Assembly (NCBI RefSeq): GCF_015594845.1
Contig: NZ_JADNRK010000006.1
Location: 1 to 64,000 of the forward strand
Length of the DNA stretch: 64,000 nucleotides
From: Alkalibacter mobilis
GTDB taxonomy: Bacteria > Bacillota > Clostridia > Eubacteriales > Alkalibacteraceae
Direction of reading: 5' to 3'
Shown: piece after piece, positions 1 to 7,371 of the stretch
Layout of the letters: every line of letters starts with the position of its first letter
Numbering within the stretch: position 1 is the stretch's first letter
Notes under the pieces: generated by a model
What the model was told of the DNA's origin: nothing
The model's database searches: none
The model's input: only the letters and a program-made list of their open reading frames with translations
Position numbers and translations under genes: made by a program

Positions 1-32
1 CTATGAGAGAAGTGTACGGCATTAAAGAATAA
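1..32 (+). CDS. possible 3' end of an upstream gene (partial)
   Basis: An open frame entering from the left edge ends at a TAA at 30-32 and is followed 29 nt later by a strong terminator hairpin, so it may be the tail of a plus-strand gene. Only nine codons are visible (ending ...YGIKE), too few to identify a product. A second frame also stops nearby at 23-25, so the reading frame is a guess. Confidence 0.3.
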   Translation, partial: MREVYGIKE

Positions 33-40
33 TCAATGTT

Positions 41-115
41 GGTTCCTAGCCGGAACCGTTGGAACCGCTGTCCGGAGCCATTGGCACTAGGCTCCGGACA
101 GCCTGGTTTCTTTTA
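41..115 (+). terminator. double hairpin, probable intrinsic terminator
   Basis: Two adjacent inverted repeats. The first is GGTTCC (41-46) with GGAACC (52-57). The second has a perfect 12-bp stem, CTGTCCGGAGCC (68-79) with GGCTCCGGACAG (90-101), extended by GGAACC (61-66) against GGTTTC (105-110), followed by a T-rich tail to 114. The second is far more GC-rich than its surroundings and looks like a terminator for whatever gene lies to the left. GGTTCC can also pair with the second GGAACC copy at 61-66. Confidence 0.65.
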
Positions 116-518
116 GTGGAATATTCATCGCCACCAGGGAATAGTTCTTATCAAAGAGCAATTTGGAGCTACGAGATGCCATCAAAAATATTTATTGAAA
201 CATGGGTTTGTTCTTGGCGACTCGGCTATATTATAAATGTGGATCTCTGTTGCCCGCTATCTGTTTAGCTATTTTTGCGGGGAGTACAATTTCCACTCTG
301 CATAGTGAAAATTGTAGCCTCTTATTATTTTTGGGTGAAATGCTGTCAAATTGGTCATCGATGTCTAATTTGAGGAATCATAGCCTTTTAGATATTCCGT
401 GGTATTAAGCCGTTTTGCAAGAAAGAGGTTATATAAAAAAATCTGGAAAGTCAATTTTGAATTTGAAAAAAATGAACTGATCATATATTTAATCGATGCA
501 ATATGATATACTGAATTT
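116..518. other. intergenic stretch, no recognisable gene
   Basis: Short open frames occur on both strands, but none has a convincing ribosome binding site or a recognisable product, and one would have to run through the terminator hairpin. The segment may be decayed DNA. A possible -10 (TATACT, 507-512) near its right end could start the riboswitch transcript at about 519. Confidence 0.5.
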
Positions 519-521
519 GCA

Positions 522-647
522 AGTTCTCAACGATAATAGCATACTTATCGAAAGGTAAGGACGCAAAGCCAAGGGCCTAAACAAATGTATGGTAGCCGGT
601 TGCCGAAGGAGAATTCTTTTTATTCTCCAAAATATTGAAAGGAGAAT
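522..647 (+). promoter_or_regulatory. cyclic di-GMP-I (GEMM) riboswitch with translational expression platform
   Basis: The conserved GEMM-I core is present. A GAAA tetraloop caps CTTATC/GGTAAG (544-559), followed by GGACGCAAAGCC, the GGCCTAA receptor and GGTAGCCGGTTGCC (591-604). A P1-like stem can form between 522-528 and 609-615. GGAGAAT occurs twice, at 608-614 and at the Shine-Dalgarno (641-647), and ATTCTCC at 622-628 can pair with either copy. Forming P1 with ligand would use the first copy and let 622-628 mask the Shine-Dalgarno, predicting an OFF switch acting on translation. No U-tract follows, so a terminator is unlikely. The aptamer call is by motif recognition; the switching direction is inference. 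Confidence 0.85.
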
Positions 648-650
648 TAC

Positions 651-1670
651 ATGAAAAAGAAGATCAAAGTTTTGTTTTTAGCAATTTTAATAAGTTGCTT
701 GATTGTTGATCCAGCATTTGCTTCTGATCTAACAATTGAAAAAGACATTGAAGCTGGAATTACACCTGACAGTATCTTTTATACTTTCGATCAGCTAGTG
801 GAAGACTTACAAGTTGCTCTATCTTCCAGTCCAGAAAACGATGCACAATTACTTCTGCAATTTGCTCAAGAACGATTGTCTGAAGCTAAAGTTATGGAAT
901 TGGAAGAGAAGGACGAATATATAGAAGAGGCTTTGGAAGATTATCTTGAAAAGTTTGAAGAGGCTCAGGAATTGATTGCTGAATCCTTGGTGTCTTTACC
1001 TCAAGACGATGTAAAAATCGAAGAACTGTATACTGAACTTGAAGAAGCGGCAGTAGTAGAAAACGAAGAAATAAGCGACGATTTGGAAGAAGATTTGGAT
1101 AATGCTTATTTAGTTGCAAATGTAATAAGAGGACTGGAAATAGAAAAAGTTACTGCCATAAGAGAGTTGGGCTTGGGTTATGGTCAAATAGCACAAGCGT
1201 TTGCTTTATCTGAATATTCAGGATTAAGTGTTGAAGAAATTGCTGCTCACTTTACAAGTGAAGATATTGGTTTTGGTGATGTTGCTAAGCTGATCGGCTA
1301 TCATCCAGCAGAAATAAATAAGGATAAAAAAAGTGATAGAGCAGAACAAGAAGACGTAGTAGAAGATCAAGCAGAAATTAAAGAAGACCAAGTAGAAATT
1401 AAAGAAGACCAAGTAGAAATTAAAGAAGACCAAGCAGAAATATTTGATAATTTAGACGCAAAAGAAAAAATTCAAGTCGAAAAAATAAAAGTTGAAGAAG
1501 AAAAAATAAAAGCACAAGATAAGAAGATTGAAAATCAAGAAAAGAAGGTCAATAATGACAAAGATAAACTTGATTTAGGAAGCAAGAATAACGTTAAGGA
1601 CAACAGAAAAGTCGTAGAAAAAGACGATTATAGTAATGATGTTGAAGAAAACGATGAAAACGTGGAGTAG
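651..1670 (+). CDS. secreted DUF5667-type protein with C-terminal charged repeats
   Basis: A 339-aa protein with an N-terminal signal peptide (about residues 1-25, ending near AFAS), then a helical DUF5667-like region (about 35-115) with the family hallmark of a PDS...Y motif followed by long amphipathic Glu-rich helices. A second helical part (about 140-220) follows, then a very acidic, lysine- and glutamate-rich low-complexity tail with EDQ(V/A)EIK repeats. DUF5667 proteins are found at the cell surface of Gram-positives; their function is unknown. No sortase motif or C-terminal membrane anchor is seen. The start is set by a good ribosome binding site (AAGGAGAA) that is also the element controlled by the c-di-GMP riboswitch, so the protein probably belongs to a motile/sessile surface programme. 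Confidence 0.8.
   Translation: MKKKIKVLFLAILISCLIVDPAFASDLTIEKDIEAGITPDSIFYTFDQLVEDLQVALSSSPENDAQLLLQFAQERLSEAKVMELEEKDEYIEEALEDYLEKFEEAQELIAESLVSLPQDDVKIEELYTELEEAAVVENEEISDDLEEDLDNAYLVANVIRGLEIEKVTAIRELGLGYGQIAQAFALSEYSGLSVEEIAAHFTSEDIGFGDVAKLIGYHPAEINKDKKSDRAEQEDVVEDQAEIKEDQVEIKEDQVEIKEDQAEIFDNLDAKEKIQVEKIKVEEEKIKAQDKKIENQEKKVNNDKDKLDLGSKNNVKDNRKVVEKDDYSNDVEENDENVE
1362..1442 (+). repeat. four tandem 21-bp coding repeats
   Basis: Four near-identical in-frame copies of a 21-nt unit beginning GAAGA(C/T)CAAG(T/C)AGAAAT, the last one truncated to 18 nt. They encode EDQ(A/V)EIK repeats in the C-terminal tail of the DUF5667 protein. Such exact repeats are prone to copy-number change between strains. 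Confidence 0.9.
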
Positions 1671-1723
1671 TTTTGATTTTAATGAATAAATTGCACCGAA
1701 GTTGATAATTGGTATTTCAGAGC

Positions 1724-1751
1724 AAAAAGAACTGCTAAGGCAGTTCTTTTT
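1724..1751. terminator. bidirectional terminator
   Basis: A perfect 12-bp stem, AAAAAGAACTGC (1724-1735) and GCAGTTCTTTTT (1740-1751), with a TAAG loop, lies between the convergent DUF5667 and DUF4130 genes and carries A/T tails for both strands. It overlaps the minus-strand stop codon. Confidence 0.85.
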
Positions 1752-2481
1752 GATTTTCCATTTCAACAAGGTCTTTTCTGTACTTGAGAGGAATAAACTT
1801 TTGTTGAAGTTTAGGATTGATCCTTGATTCGATTGCAATAGTTTTAACGTATTTTTTCCAAAGTAAAATGAAAGGATCTTCAGGCAAGTCTTTTTCTTGC
1901 ATGCTCTTAGAATAAGGTATCAGAAGGCTGTCGCCATCGTGTGCGATCAATGCCAGATTTCGTCTTTCATCATGGATTATAATTTTCTCGTTTCGAAATC
2001 TGTCTGTGAAATGGTCACTGATTGCAGGTAAGATAAAGTATTCAGGATGAATTTTTGCATAAAGAGTGTATCCAATTTGGCGAAAACGAACAAATCCTTC
2101 GTAGCGATGGACTTCACGTTTTACTTTTAGCACAAGAGATTCGAAAGGATAGACCCGATCATGAGAATGAGCATCTTTGAATTTTGCTCCTTCACGAAAA
2201 CACAAGTCTACAAATGACAACGTAATATCTTCCCAACCATATACTTGTGATAAATAACTGTAGTAGACGTCTTTTGAGGTTTGCAATCCCAGGTGACGAT
2301 ATAGCTTTTTATACATATATTCGGCTTCTTTTTCATTGGTTTTTATTGTTTTGCAGGTAGAGCTCCAACCCATTTGGTAAAAACCGGATTCGGCAATAGT
2401 TGATGCCGGTTCATGAGCGAAATGACAATACAGGCAGGTAAGGAATCCTTCAAAGGTGCCGTCGTAAAGATAATCGGTCAT
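1735..2481 (-). CDS. DUF4130 (TIGR03915-type) protein, partner of the radical SAM enzyme
   Basis: A 248-aa protein matching the family found next to, or fused to, uracil-DNA-glycosylase-like domains and paired with a radical SAM protein. The opening (YDGTFEGFLTCLYC) and the GW(E/S)DI-type central motif are typical. Its biochemical role is unknown; a part in DNA or nucleic acid repair/modification is suggested only by family association. It starts 4 nt after the stop of the radical SAM gene, whose last codons (GGGGGTGA) form its ribosome binding site, so the two genes are translationally coupled. No uracil-DNA glycosylase domain is present in the visible neighbourhood. Confidence 0.8.
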   Translation of the reverse strand: MTDYLYDGTFEGFLTCLYCHFAHEPASTIAESGFYQMGWSSTCKTIKTNEKEAEYMYKKLYRHLGLQTSKDVYYSYLSQVYGWEDITLSFVDLCFREGAKFKDAHSHDRVYPFESLVLKVKREVHRYEGFVRFRQIGYTLYAKIHPEYFILPAISDHFTDRFRNEKIIIHDERRNLALIAHDGDSLLIPYSKSMQEKDLPEDPFILLWKKYVKTIAIESRINPKLQQKFIPLKYRKDLVEMENQKELP

Positions 2482-2485
2482 CTAA

Positions 2486-3721
2486 TCACCCCCAAATACT
2501 GATTTGTTGCACAGCAGGTTTATCTGCTAATACTTTTCTTAGTACGTCTGCTTCTAATTTTTGGCCGTAATATTTTCCTTTCGCCAATACAAAATGTTGT
2601 GCTTTTTTTAGCACGCATCCCGTTCTCTTTAGTCCTTCAAAATCCAATGATCGTACCCGACGTTCAGCAATAATTTTTTTTGCCGAAATATCACCGATTC
2701 CTGGAACTCGAATCAACATGGAGTAAGGTGCTCTATTTATTTCCAAGGGAAAATACTCCAAGTGCCCCAAAGCCCAGGATAGTTTAGGATCCATTTCAAT
2801 ATCCATATTTTCATTTGCATTTGAAAAAAGTTCCGAAACGGTAAAACCGTAAAACCGAAGCAACCAGTCTGCTTGATAAAGTCTGTGTTCCCTCAACATC
2901 GGAGGTTTAGCCCATAAGGAAGGAAGATTAGGACCTTCGTTTACAGGAACATAAGCTGAATAATAAACTCTTTTTAATTGATATTGAGAGTAAAGTTTTT
3001 CACTAACGGACAGGATTTTGCGGTCTGTATCCGGAGTAGCGCCGATGATCACCTGTGTGGACTGACCTGCAGGCACAAATTTAGGTGTGTGTGTTAAATA
3101 TTTTCTATCATCTCTATTATAAATAATGTCCCGGCTGATTTGCTTAATTGGGTTGAGAATCTTATCAAGGTCTTTTTGCGGGGCTAGAAGTGATAACGAC
3201 CGCTTTGAAGGCAATTCCATATTTACGCTCATTCTGTCAGCCAGCAGACCGCACCTTTGAACCAGATCTTCTTGTGAACCAGGTATAACTTTTATGTGTA
3301 TGTACCCATTGAAATTATGAACATTGCGTAAAAGATGCAACACTTGATACATTCTTTCCATAGTTTGATCTGCGCTTTTTTCTATTGCGCTACTGAGAAA
3401 CAGCCCTTCTATATAATTTCTTCGGTAAAACTCCATTGTCAAAGAGGCGATTTCTTCCGGTGATAAACTTGCTCTGGGAATGTCGTTTTCCGCACGATTG
3501 ACACAATAAGCGCAATTGTATATGCAATTGTTGGTCATAAGAAGTTTCATCAAAGAGATGCACCGTCCGTCAGCCGCCCATGTATGGCATATCCCAAAGG
3601 ATTGAGAATTTCCAAGCCCGTTGTTTTTGTTTTTTCGAGAGACTCCGCTTGATGAACAGGAAACGTCATATTTTGCACCATCAGCCAGCAAAGTCAGCCT
3701 TTCATACATATCAGATTTCAT
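2486..3721 (-). CDS. radical SAM DNA modification/repair protein (TIGR03916-type)
   Basis: A 411-aa radical SAM enzyme. The 4Fe-4S/SAM-binding motif CIYNCAYC gives Cys66, Cys70 and Cys73 (C-x3-C-x2-C). A helix-hairpin-helix segment near the C-terminus (VPGIGDISAKKII) suggests nucleic acid binding. The family is annotated as a putative DNA modification/repair radical SAM protein linked to DUF4130/UDG; its reaction is not known. An ATG at 3751 is possible, but the ATG at 3721 is preceded by AGGTGA at the right spacing and gives the usual N-terminus (MKSDMYERL). It is first in a two-gene operon with the DUF4130 gene. Confidence 0.85.
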   Translation of the reverse strand: MKSDMYERLTLLADGAKYDVSCSSSGVSRKNKNNGLGNSQSFGICHTWAADGRCISLMKLLMTNNCIYNCAYCVNRAENDIPRASLSPEEIASLTMEFYRRNYIEGLFLSSAIEKSADQTMERMYQVLHLLRNVHNFNGYIHIKVIPGSQEDLVQRCGLLADRMSVNMELPSKRSLSLLAPQKDLDKILNPIKQISRDIIYNRDDRKYLTHTPKFVPAGQSTQVIIGATPDTDRKILSVSEKLYSQYQLKRVYYSAYVPVNEGPNLPSLWAKPPMLREHRLYQADWLLRFYGFTVSELFSNANENMDIEMDPKLSWALGHLEYFPLEINRAPYSMLIRVPGIGDISAKKIIAERRVRSLDFEGLKRTGCVLKKAQHFVLAKGKYYGQKLEADVLRKVLADKPAVQQISIWG

Positions 3722-3909
3722 TTCTTTCACCTCATCATAAATATAGCACAAATGCTAAAACAACACAAACATATGTTCGCGTTTAAAGAAAAATTGATTG
3801 ATCAATATTGCTTATATTTCGAAATATTTTGATTATTTGTATAAAATTATGGGAATTATTCTTATGTGGGTTATTTAAATCTGTAATAACTTTTTAAGGA
3901 GGAGAATAA

Positions 3910-4155
3910 ATGAATTTTTTTGGATGGATAATATTTGGTGCGATTGCAGGCTGGTTGACGACAAAACTCCGAAAAGACAGAAAGGGAGGACTTTTTCGCA
4001 ATATTATAATTGGTGTTATCGGTGCTAATGTCGGAGGATTTTTGTTTGAACAATTCGGTTTTACAGGTGTTACAGGATTCAATCTGTGGAGCATGTTCGT
4101 TGCAGTCATTGGAGCAATGATATTGCTTGCCGTTGTTAATGCGTTGACTGGATGA
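3910..4155 (+). CDS. GlsB/YeaQ/YmgE family small membrane protein
   Basis: An 81-aa, glycine-rich protein with three predicted membrane segments (about 3-17, 31-50, 56-78) and the family pattern GWIIFGAIAGW...IIGVIGANVGG. It belongs to the transglycosylase-associated (GlsB/YeaQ/YmgE) family of general stress membrane proteins; no enzymatic function is established. It has a strong AAGGAGGAG ribosome binding site and appears monocistronic, convergent with the TetR gene. Confidence 0.85.
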   Translation: MNFFGWIIFGAIAGWLTTKLRKDRKGGLFRNIIIGVIGANVGGFLFEQFGFTGVTGFNLWSMFVAVIGAMILLAVVNALTG

Positions 4156-4166
4156 TTTTTAATGTT

Positions 4167-4832
4167 TCAAGACTGCTCGCATTTACCGAGGCTTATGGGA
4201 TCAAAATCGGAGATGATATCGAGCATCTTATTTTCAAGGATAAAATCTTCAATTTCATTTTCAGTAATGGATAGTCTGAATCCTTCAATGATTTCGAGAT
4301 TCAGTAGTTTGTGAATTGCTTGCCTGACCTTCAAGACCTTGTTGATGCACAACCTGGTCATCATTAGATCAACGCTGATAAGAATATATAGATCAGCAAG
4401 ATGAGATTTGTTGCGCAAGTCTACAACCAAGCCGAACATTTCAGTATAGACTTTGGGCACAACAGATTTTGCAGATTCTAGAAATGTATCGGACTCATCC
4501 GTAATAAACTCCAAGTAAAATTTGGAAAATTTATCAAAGCTCGTCAGAATGAGATAATGGTAGGACCACCACAATAATTTGTTTGTGTGGTGGTTCTTTT
4601 TATCGATGGAAATATTATGTGAAAGTACCATTTCAACCAGAAGTTCAAAATAATTTTTTATAATTATACTGGCCAGGGAAGATTTGCTGGTATAGTGGTA
4701 TATAACCTGAGTATGAGAAATTCCACTTTCTTGTCCAATCATCCGCATGGAAGTATTTCTGTAACCATGTTCCATGAACAAAATGGTAGATGATTCAATT
4801 ATTCTTGACTTTAATTCTTCTATTCGGTCCAA
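4167..4832 (-). CDS. TetR family transcriptional regulator
   Basis: A 221-aa protein with an N-terminal TetR helix-turn-helix (about residues 8-55; IGQESGISHTQVIYHYTSKSS is the recognition region) and a divergent C-terminal ligand domain, so the inducer cannot be predicted. The start is a TTG at 4832 with GAGGGTGAT in front; there is no ATG until residue 20, inside the HTH. It is divergent from the URO-D gene across 170 nt that hold a perfect 16-bp palindrome at the URO-D transcription start, so it is the likely local repressor. Confidence 0.85.
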   Translation of the reverse strand: MDRIEELKSRIIESSTILFMEHGYRNTSMRMIGQESGISHTQVIYHYTSKSSLASIIIKNYFELLVEMVLSHNISIDKKNHHTNKLLWWSYHYLILTSFDKFSKFYLEFITDESDTFLESAKSVVPKVYTEMFGLVVDLRNKSHLADLYILISVDLMMTRLCINKVLKVRQAIHKLLNLEIIEGFRLSITENEIEDFILENKMLDIISDFDPISLGKCEQS

Positions 4833-4923
4833 ACGATCACCCTCAGTAAATTTAATCTAAGTTAATTATAAAGCAAATATATCAGTTTTAAAGAATAAAT
4901 TCAATATAATAAAAAAGAATTCA

Positions 4924-4979
4924 TTGACAATATTATAAAGAAGAATTATTATATAACATATAATCCAACCATGGTTGGA
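4924..4979 (+). promoter_or_regulatory. sigma-A promoter plus 16-bp palindromic operator
   Basis: TTGACA (4924-4929), 17 nt, TATTAT (4947-4952). Twelve nt beyond the -10 lies the perfect palindrome TCCAACCATGGTTGGA (4964-4979), between the probable +1 and the ribosome binding site of the URO-D gene. Size, symmetry and placement suit a TetR repressor, here the divergent gene at 4167-4832. Confidence 0.7.
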
Positions 4980-5002
4980 AATAATCAAAGAGGAGAATCA
5001 AA

Positions 5003-6163
5003 ATGGGAGATTCTTATGAAGAAAGAGTTGCAAGGATTTATGATGCACTGAATCACAAAGAACCGGATGTGGTACCTTCACTTGCATGTATGGGAACGTT
5101 TACGATAGGGTTCAATAATTGTACTGTAGAGCAGGTTGAGAATGATTGGCAATTATCTGTAGAGAATTTTTTGAATACGCAAAAGGATTTGTATGCTGAT
5201 GCAGTTTACACAGCCGGAGTAGTGTTTGACTCGAAATTTGCGAAAGCCATAGGTAGCCCTGCGCACTTTGTTTCTGCTGACAAAGAAACGATTCAACATC
5301 ATCAACAGATCCCAATGGCTGCTGACGAATACGATAAATTGATTGCTGATCCTGAAGGATTTATGATGAATGTTTTGCTTCCAAGAACTGCAAAAAGGCT
5401 TAGCGGAGCGTATCCTGAAAAGAAAAAGGCTATCCTTGAATTCATGAGCCACCTTAATGATAAATTAGCTGAATGGACAACAATCGGTCAGAGGCTTAAA
5501 GAGGAATACAATAGACCGATCATGGCTCCCGTGGTCAATGCATACCCGCCCCTCGATTTTATTTTTGATTATTTTAGAGGTTTTGAAGGTACAGCAGTTG
5601 ACATGAGAAGGCAGCCTGAAAAGCTCGTTGAAGCCTGTGAAGCAGTGTTGCCATTCATGTGGAAAAATATGGGAATACCTGATGATGCTACCAGAGTTCC
5701 TGAGTTTCCACCTTTTGCGACGATGTTTCACATTCCCACTTTCTTAAGTCCGAAACAATTTGAAAAGTTCTTTCTTCCAACATATCAAAAAATGGTGGAT
5801 AGAATTTATGAATGTGGCGGTAAAATGATTATGTTTCTGGAAGGTACCTGGGATAATAAAGCTGAATGGCTTAACTCCTTGCCTAAAGATTTCGCATTTG
5901 GGATTTGCGAAGCTGATGACATTTTTAAAATGAAAAAATTGGTAGGCGACAATATATGCATTGTCGGTGGCATGCCACTGGATAAATTGAAGTACGGTAC
6001 CGTCCAGGAAAACGTAGATTATGCCAAATATCTGGTGGATGAATTGGCTCCAGGTGGAGGATACATATTCAGTTCGAGCAGAGAACTTTTGACTAAGACC
6101 GATGTAAACTGGGAGAATTACAAAGCAGCTTATAAAACTGTACACGAGTACGGTAAAAAATAG
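5003..6163 (+). CDS. uroporphyrinogen decarboxylase (URO-D) family protein, probable methyltransferase-like enzyme
   Basis: A 386-aa protein of the URO-D superfamily, which includes corrinoid methyltransferases (MtaA, CmuA, O-demethylase components) as well as HemE. Length, the N-terminal R..ALNHKEPD..P element and the C-terminal GGMPLDKLKYGT...PGGGYIFSS segment fit the methyltransferase-like branch rather than HemE. The zinc-binding His-x-Cys motif of MtaA-type enzymes is not seen; the matching position reads MFLEGTWDN, so the chemistry is uncertain. No corrinoid protein or activator is adjacent. A strong ribosome binding site (AGAGGAG) precedes the ATG. Probably controlled by the divergent TetR regulator and cotranscribed with a 40-aa ORF. 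Confidence 0.75.
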   Translation: MGDSYEERVARIYDALNHKEPDVVPSLACMGTFTIGFNNCTVEQVENDWQLSVENFLNTQKDLYADAVYTAGVVFDSKFAKAIGSPAHFVSADKETIQHHQQIPMAADEYDKLIADPEGFMMNVLLPRTAKRLSGAYPEKKKAILEFMSHLNDKLAEWTTIGQRLKEEYNRPIMAPVVNAYPPLDFIFDYFRGFEGTAVDMRRQPEKLVEACEAVLPFMWKNMGIPDDATRVPEFPPFATMFHIPTFLSPKQFEKFFLPTYQKMVDRIYECGGKMIMFLEGTWDNKAEWLNSLPKDFAFGICEADDIFKMKKLVGDNICIVGGMPLDKLKYGTVQENVDYAKYLVDELAPGGGYIFSSSRELLTKTDVNWENYKAAYKTVHEYGKK

Positions 6164-6174
6164 GAGGATAGAAG

Positions 6175-6297
6175 ATGGAAGATAAAACAGTATTGGAAGT
6201 CATAAAGGAAATCGAAGAAAATGAGTTAAAAGATTTGCCACCTGAGCAAAGAGAAGCATATATACATGCAATGAAGTTTTTTATGTTGGCGATTTAA
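6175..6297 (+). CDS. small 40-aa protein downstream of URO-D gene
   Basis: A 40-codon ORF starting 11 nt after the URO-D stop, with a perfect AGGAGG that overlaps that stop codon, and followed by a strong terminator. Predicted composition: acidic, amphipathic N-terminal helix (EVIKEIEENELKDLPPEQREA) and a hydrophobic end (MKFFMLAI). No family is recognised. The spacing and ribosome binding site argue that it is really translated as the second gene of the operon. Confidence 0.6.
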   Translation: MEDKTVLEVIKEIEENELKDLPPEQREAYIHAMKFFMLAI

Positions 6298-6316
6298 CAA
6301 TAAAAAGATAAGTGCA

Positions 6317-6351
6317 GAACCTGTTGTTGAAATATGACAACAGGTTCTTTT
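6317..6351 (+). terminator. intrinsic terminator of the URO-D operon
   Basis: A perfect 11-bp stem, GAACCTGTTGT (6317-6327) with ACAACAGGTTC (6337-6347), 9-nt loop, followed by TTTT. Confidence 0.85.
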
Positions 6352-6358
6352 GATTGCC

Positions 6359-6373
6359 TTAAACCATGTTTAA
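6359..6373. promoter_or_regulatory. candidate MerR-type site upstream of the MerR gene
   Basis: TTAAAC-CAT-GTTTAA is an inverted repeat. The surrounding CCTTAAAC(C/A)ATGTT string recurs in the spacer of the promoter at 7294-7324, suggesting that both are bound by the MerR protein encoded between them. A separate possible MerR-gene promoter is TTGACT (6419-6424), 17 nt, TAGGTT (6442-6447). Confidence 0.45.
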
Positions 6374-6486
6374 CCTAATACTAGTTTGAGAAATATTATT
6401 TATTTCTGAATGTGAATATTGACTTAATCTAAAATTTAGTGTAGGTTTATTGTTAAATAATTATCTAAACAATTAGAGGTGTATAA

Positions 6487-7284
6487 ATGTATAAAATCAG
6501 TGAATTTGCTCAAATGACAGGTTTGGCGCCATCGAAAATCAGGTTTTATGAAAAAAATGGTTTGCTCAAAGTTCGTAAGGACAATAGTGGCTATCGATAT
6601 TTCACAGCAAAGGATGCATTTAGGGTCAACGCTTTTAGAGTGCTTCTTCAATATGGTTTTACTGTCGAAATGTCAATCGAAATGCTTGATGAAAAGCAAA
6701 GTGAGGTTTGGTTTGTTGAGAATTTGAAGTTGCAGACAGAGGAGATAAAAAAAGAAATTGAATTGTGCACATGTAGATTGGATCGACTCAATAACGTAAT
6801 CAACTTGCTAGAGGGAGGTTCGGACAGTAAACTTGAGATAATTTTTATGCCGGATTTTTTGCTCGTTTATGCCTCAGATGGACTTGATTTCAGTATTTCG
6901 AAAAAAAATGAGCGAACATTGTCAAAATTTGCTGATCTTCTTTCACTTACAAGTTATGCAAGAATTTTTAAAAAAGAAGAATTCTTGAACCAAAAAACAA
7001 AATTGCATCCCAGTTACGCATTTGCCATCCAAGCTTTAAAGGAAGAATATCTGGGAGATTACGATAAAAATCAAGTTGAATATTTGAGTCTTGGAAGGTG
7101 TGTCCGGTATCTACGCAAAACTAACAGAAAAAATAGTGAAAAAGCGCACTCTTTTGAAGAGCTGTTCGATTTTCTTGAGAAACATAATTTAGTAATTCGG
7201 GGTGATATAATGTTATTGCCAACTTTTCTGAATTTGGATGATGATGAACGAGATTTTGAGATATTATATATACCAATAAGATAA
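6487..7284 (+). CDS. MerR family transcriptional regulator
   Basis: A 265-aa protein with the N-terminal MerR winged helix (YKISEFAQMTGLAPSKIRFYEKNGLL...SGYRYF, residues 2-41), a helical dimerisation region (about 75-112) and a long C-terminal domain of about 150 residues that probably binds an effector but resembles no well-known sensor. No cysteine cluster suggests a metal sensor. The ATG is preceded by AGAGGTG. It lies directly upstream of, and is oriented with, the flavoprotein genes at 7372-9630, whose promoter has the 19-bp spacer expected for MerR activation. Confidence 0.85.
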   Translation: MYKISEFAQMTGLAPSKIRFYEKNGLLKVRKDNSGYRYFTAKDAFRVNAFRVLLQYGFTVEMSIEMLDEKQSEVWFVENLKLQTEEIKKEIELCTCRLDRLNNVINLLEGGSDSKLEIIFMPDFLLVYASDGLDFSISKKNERTLSKFADLLSLTSYARIFKKEEFLNQKTKLHPSYAFAIQALKEEYLGDYDKNQVEYLSLGRCVRYLRKTNRKNSEKAHSFEELFDFLEKHNLVIRGDIMLLPTFLNLDDDERDFEILYIPIR

Positions 7285-7293
7285 AATCACGTC

Positions 7294-7324
7294 TTGACCT
7301 TAAACAATGTTCATACTTTAGAAT
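7294..7324 (+). promoter_or_regulatory. MerR-type promoter with 19-bp spacer
   Basis: TTGACC (7294-7299), 19 nt, TAGAAT (7319-7324). A 19-bp spacer is over-long for sigma-A alone and is the signature of promoters that MerR regulators untwist. The spacer contains CTTAAACAATGTT, shared with 6358-6370. It drives the flavoprotein operon starting at 7372. Confidence 0.65.
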
Positions 7325-7371
7325 GATTTTATAACTACTTGTTATAAATATCACATTTTGGAGGGGAAGTA

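Noticed and set aside
59-408. Two overlapping plus-strand open frames of 68-69 codons
   Set aside because: One runs through the GC-rich terminator hairpin, neither has a ribosome binding site, and neither product looks like a protein family.
1362-1442. CRISPR-like repeat array
   Set aside because: The units are directly adjacent without spacers and lie in frame within a coding region.
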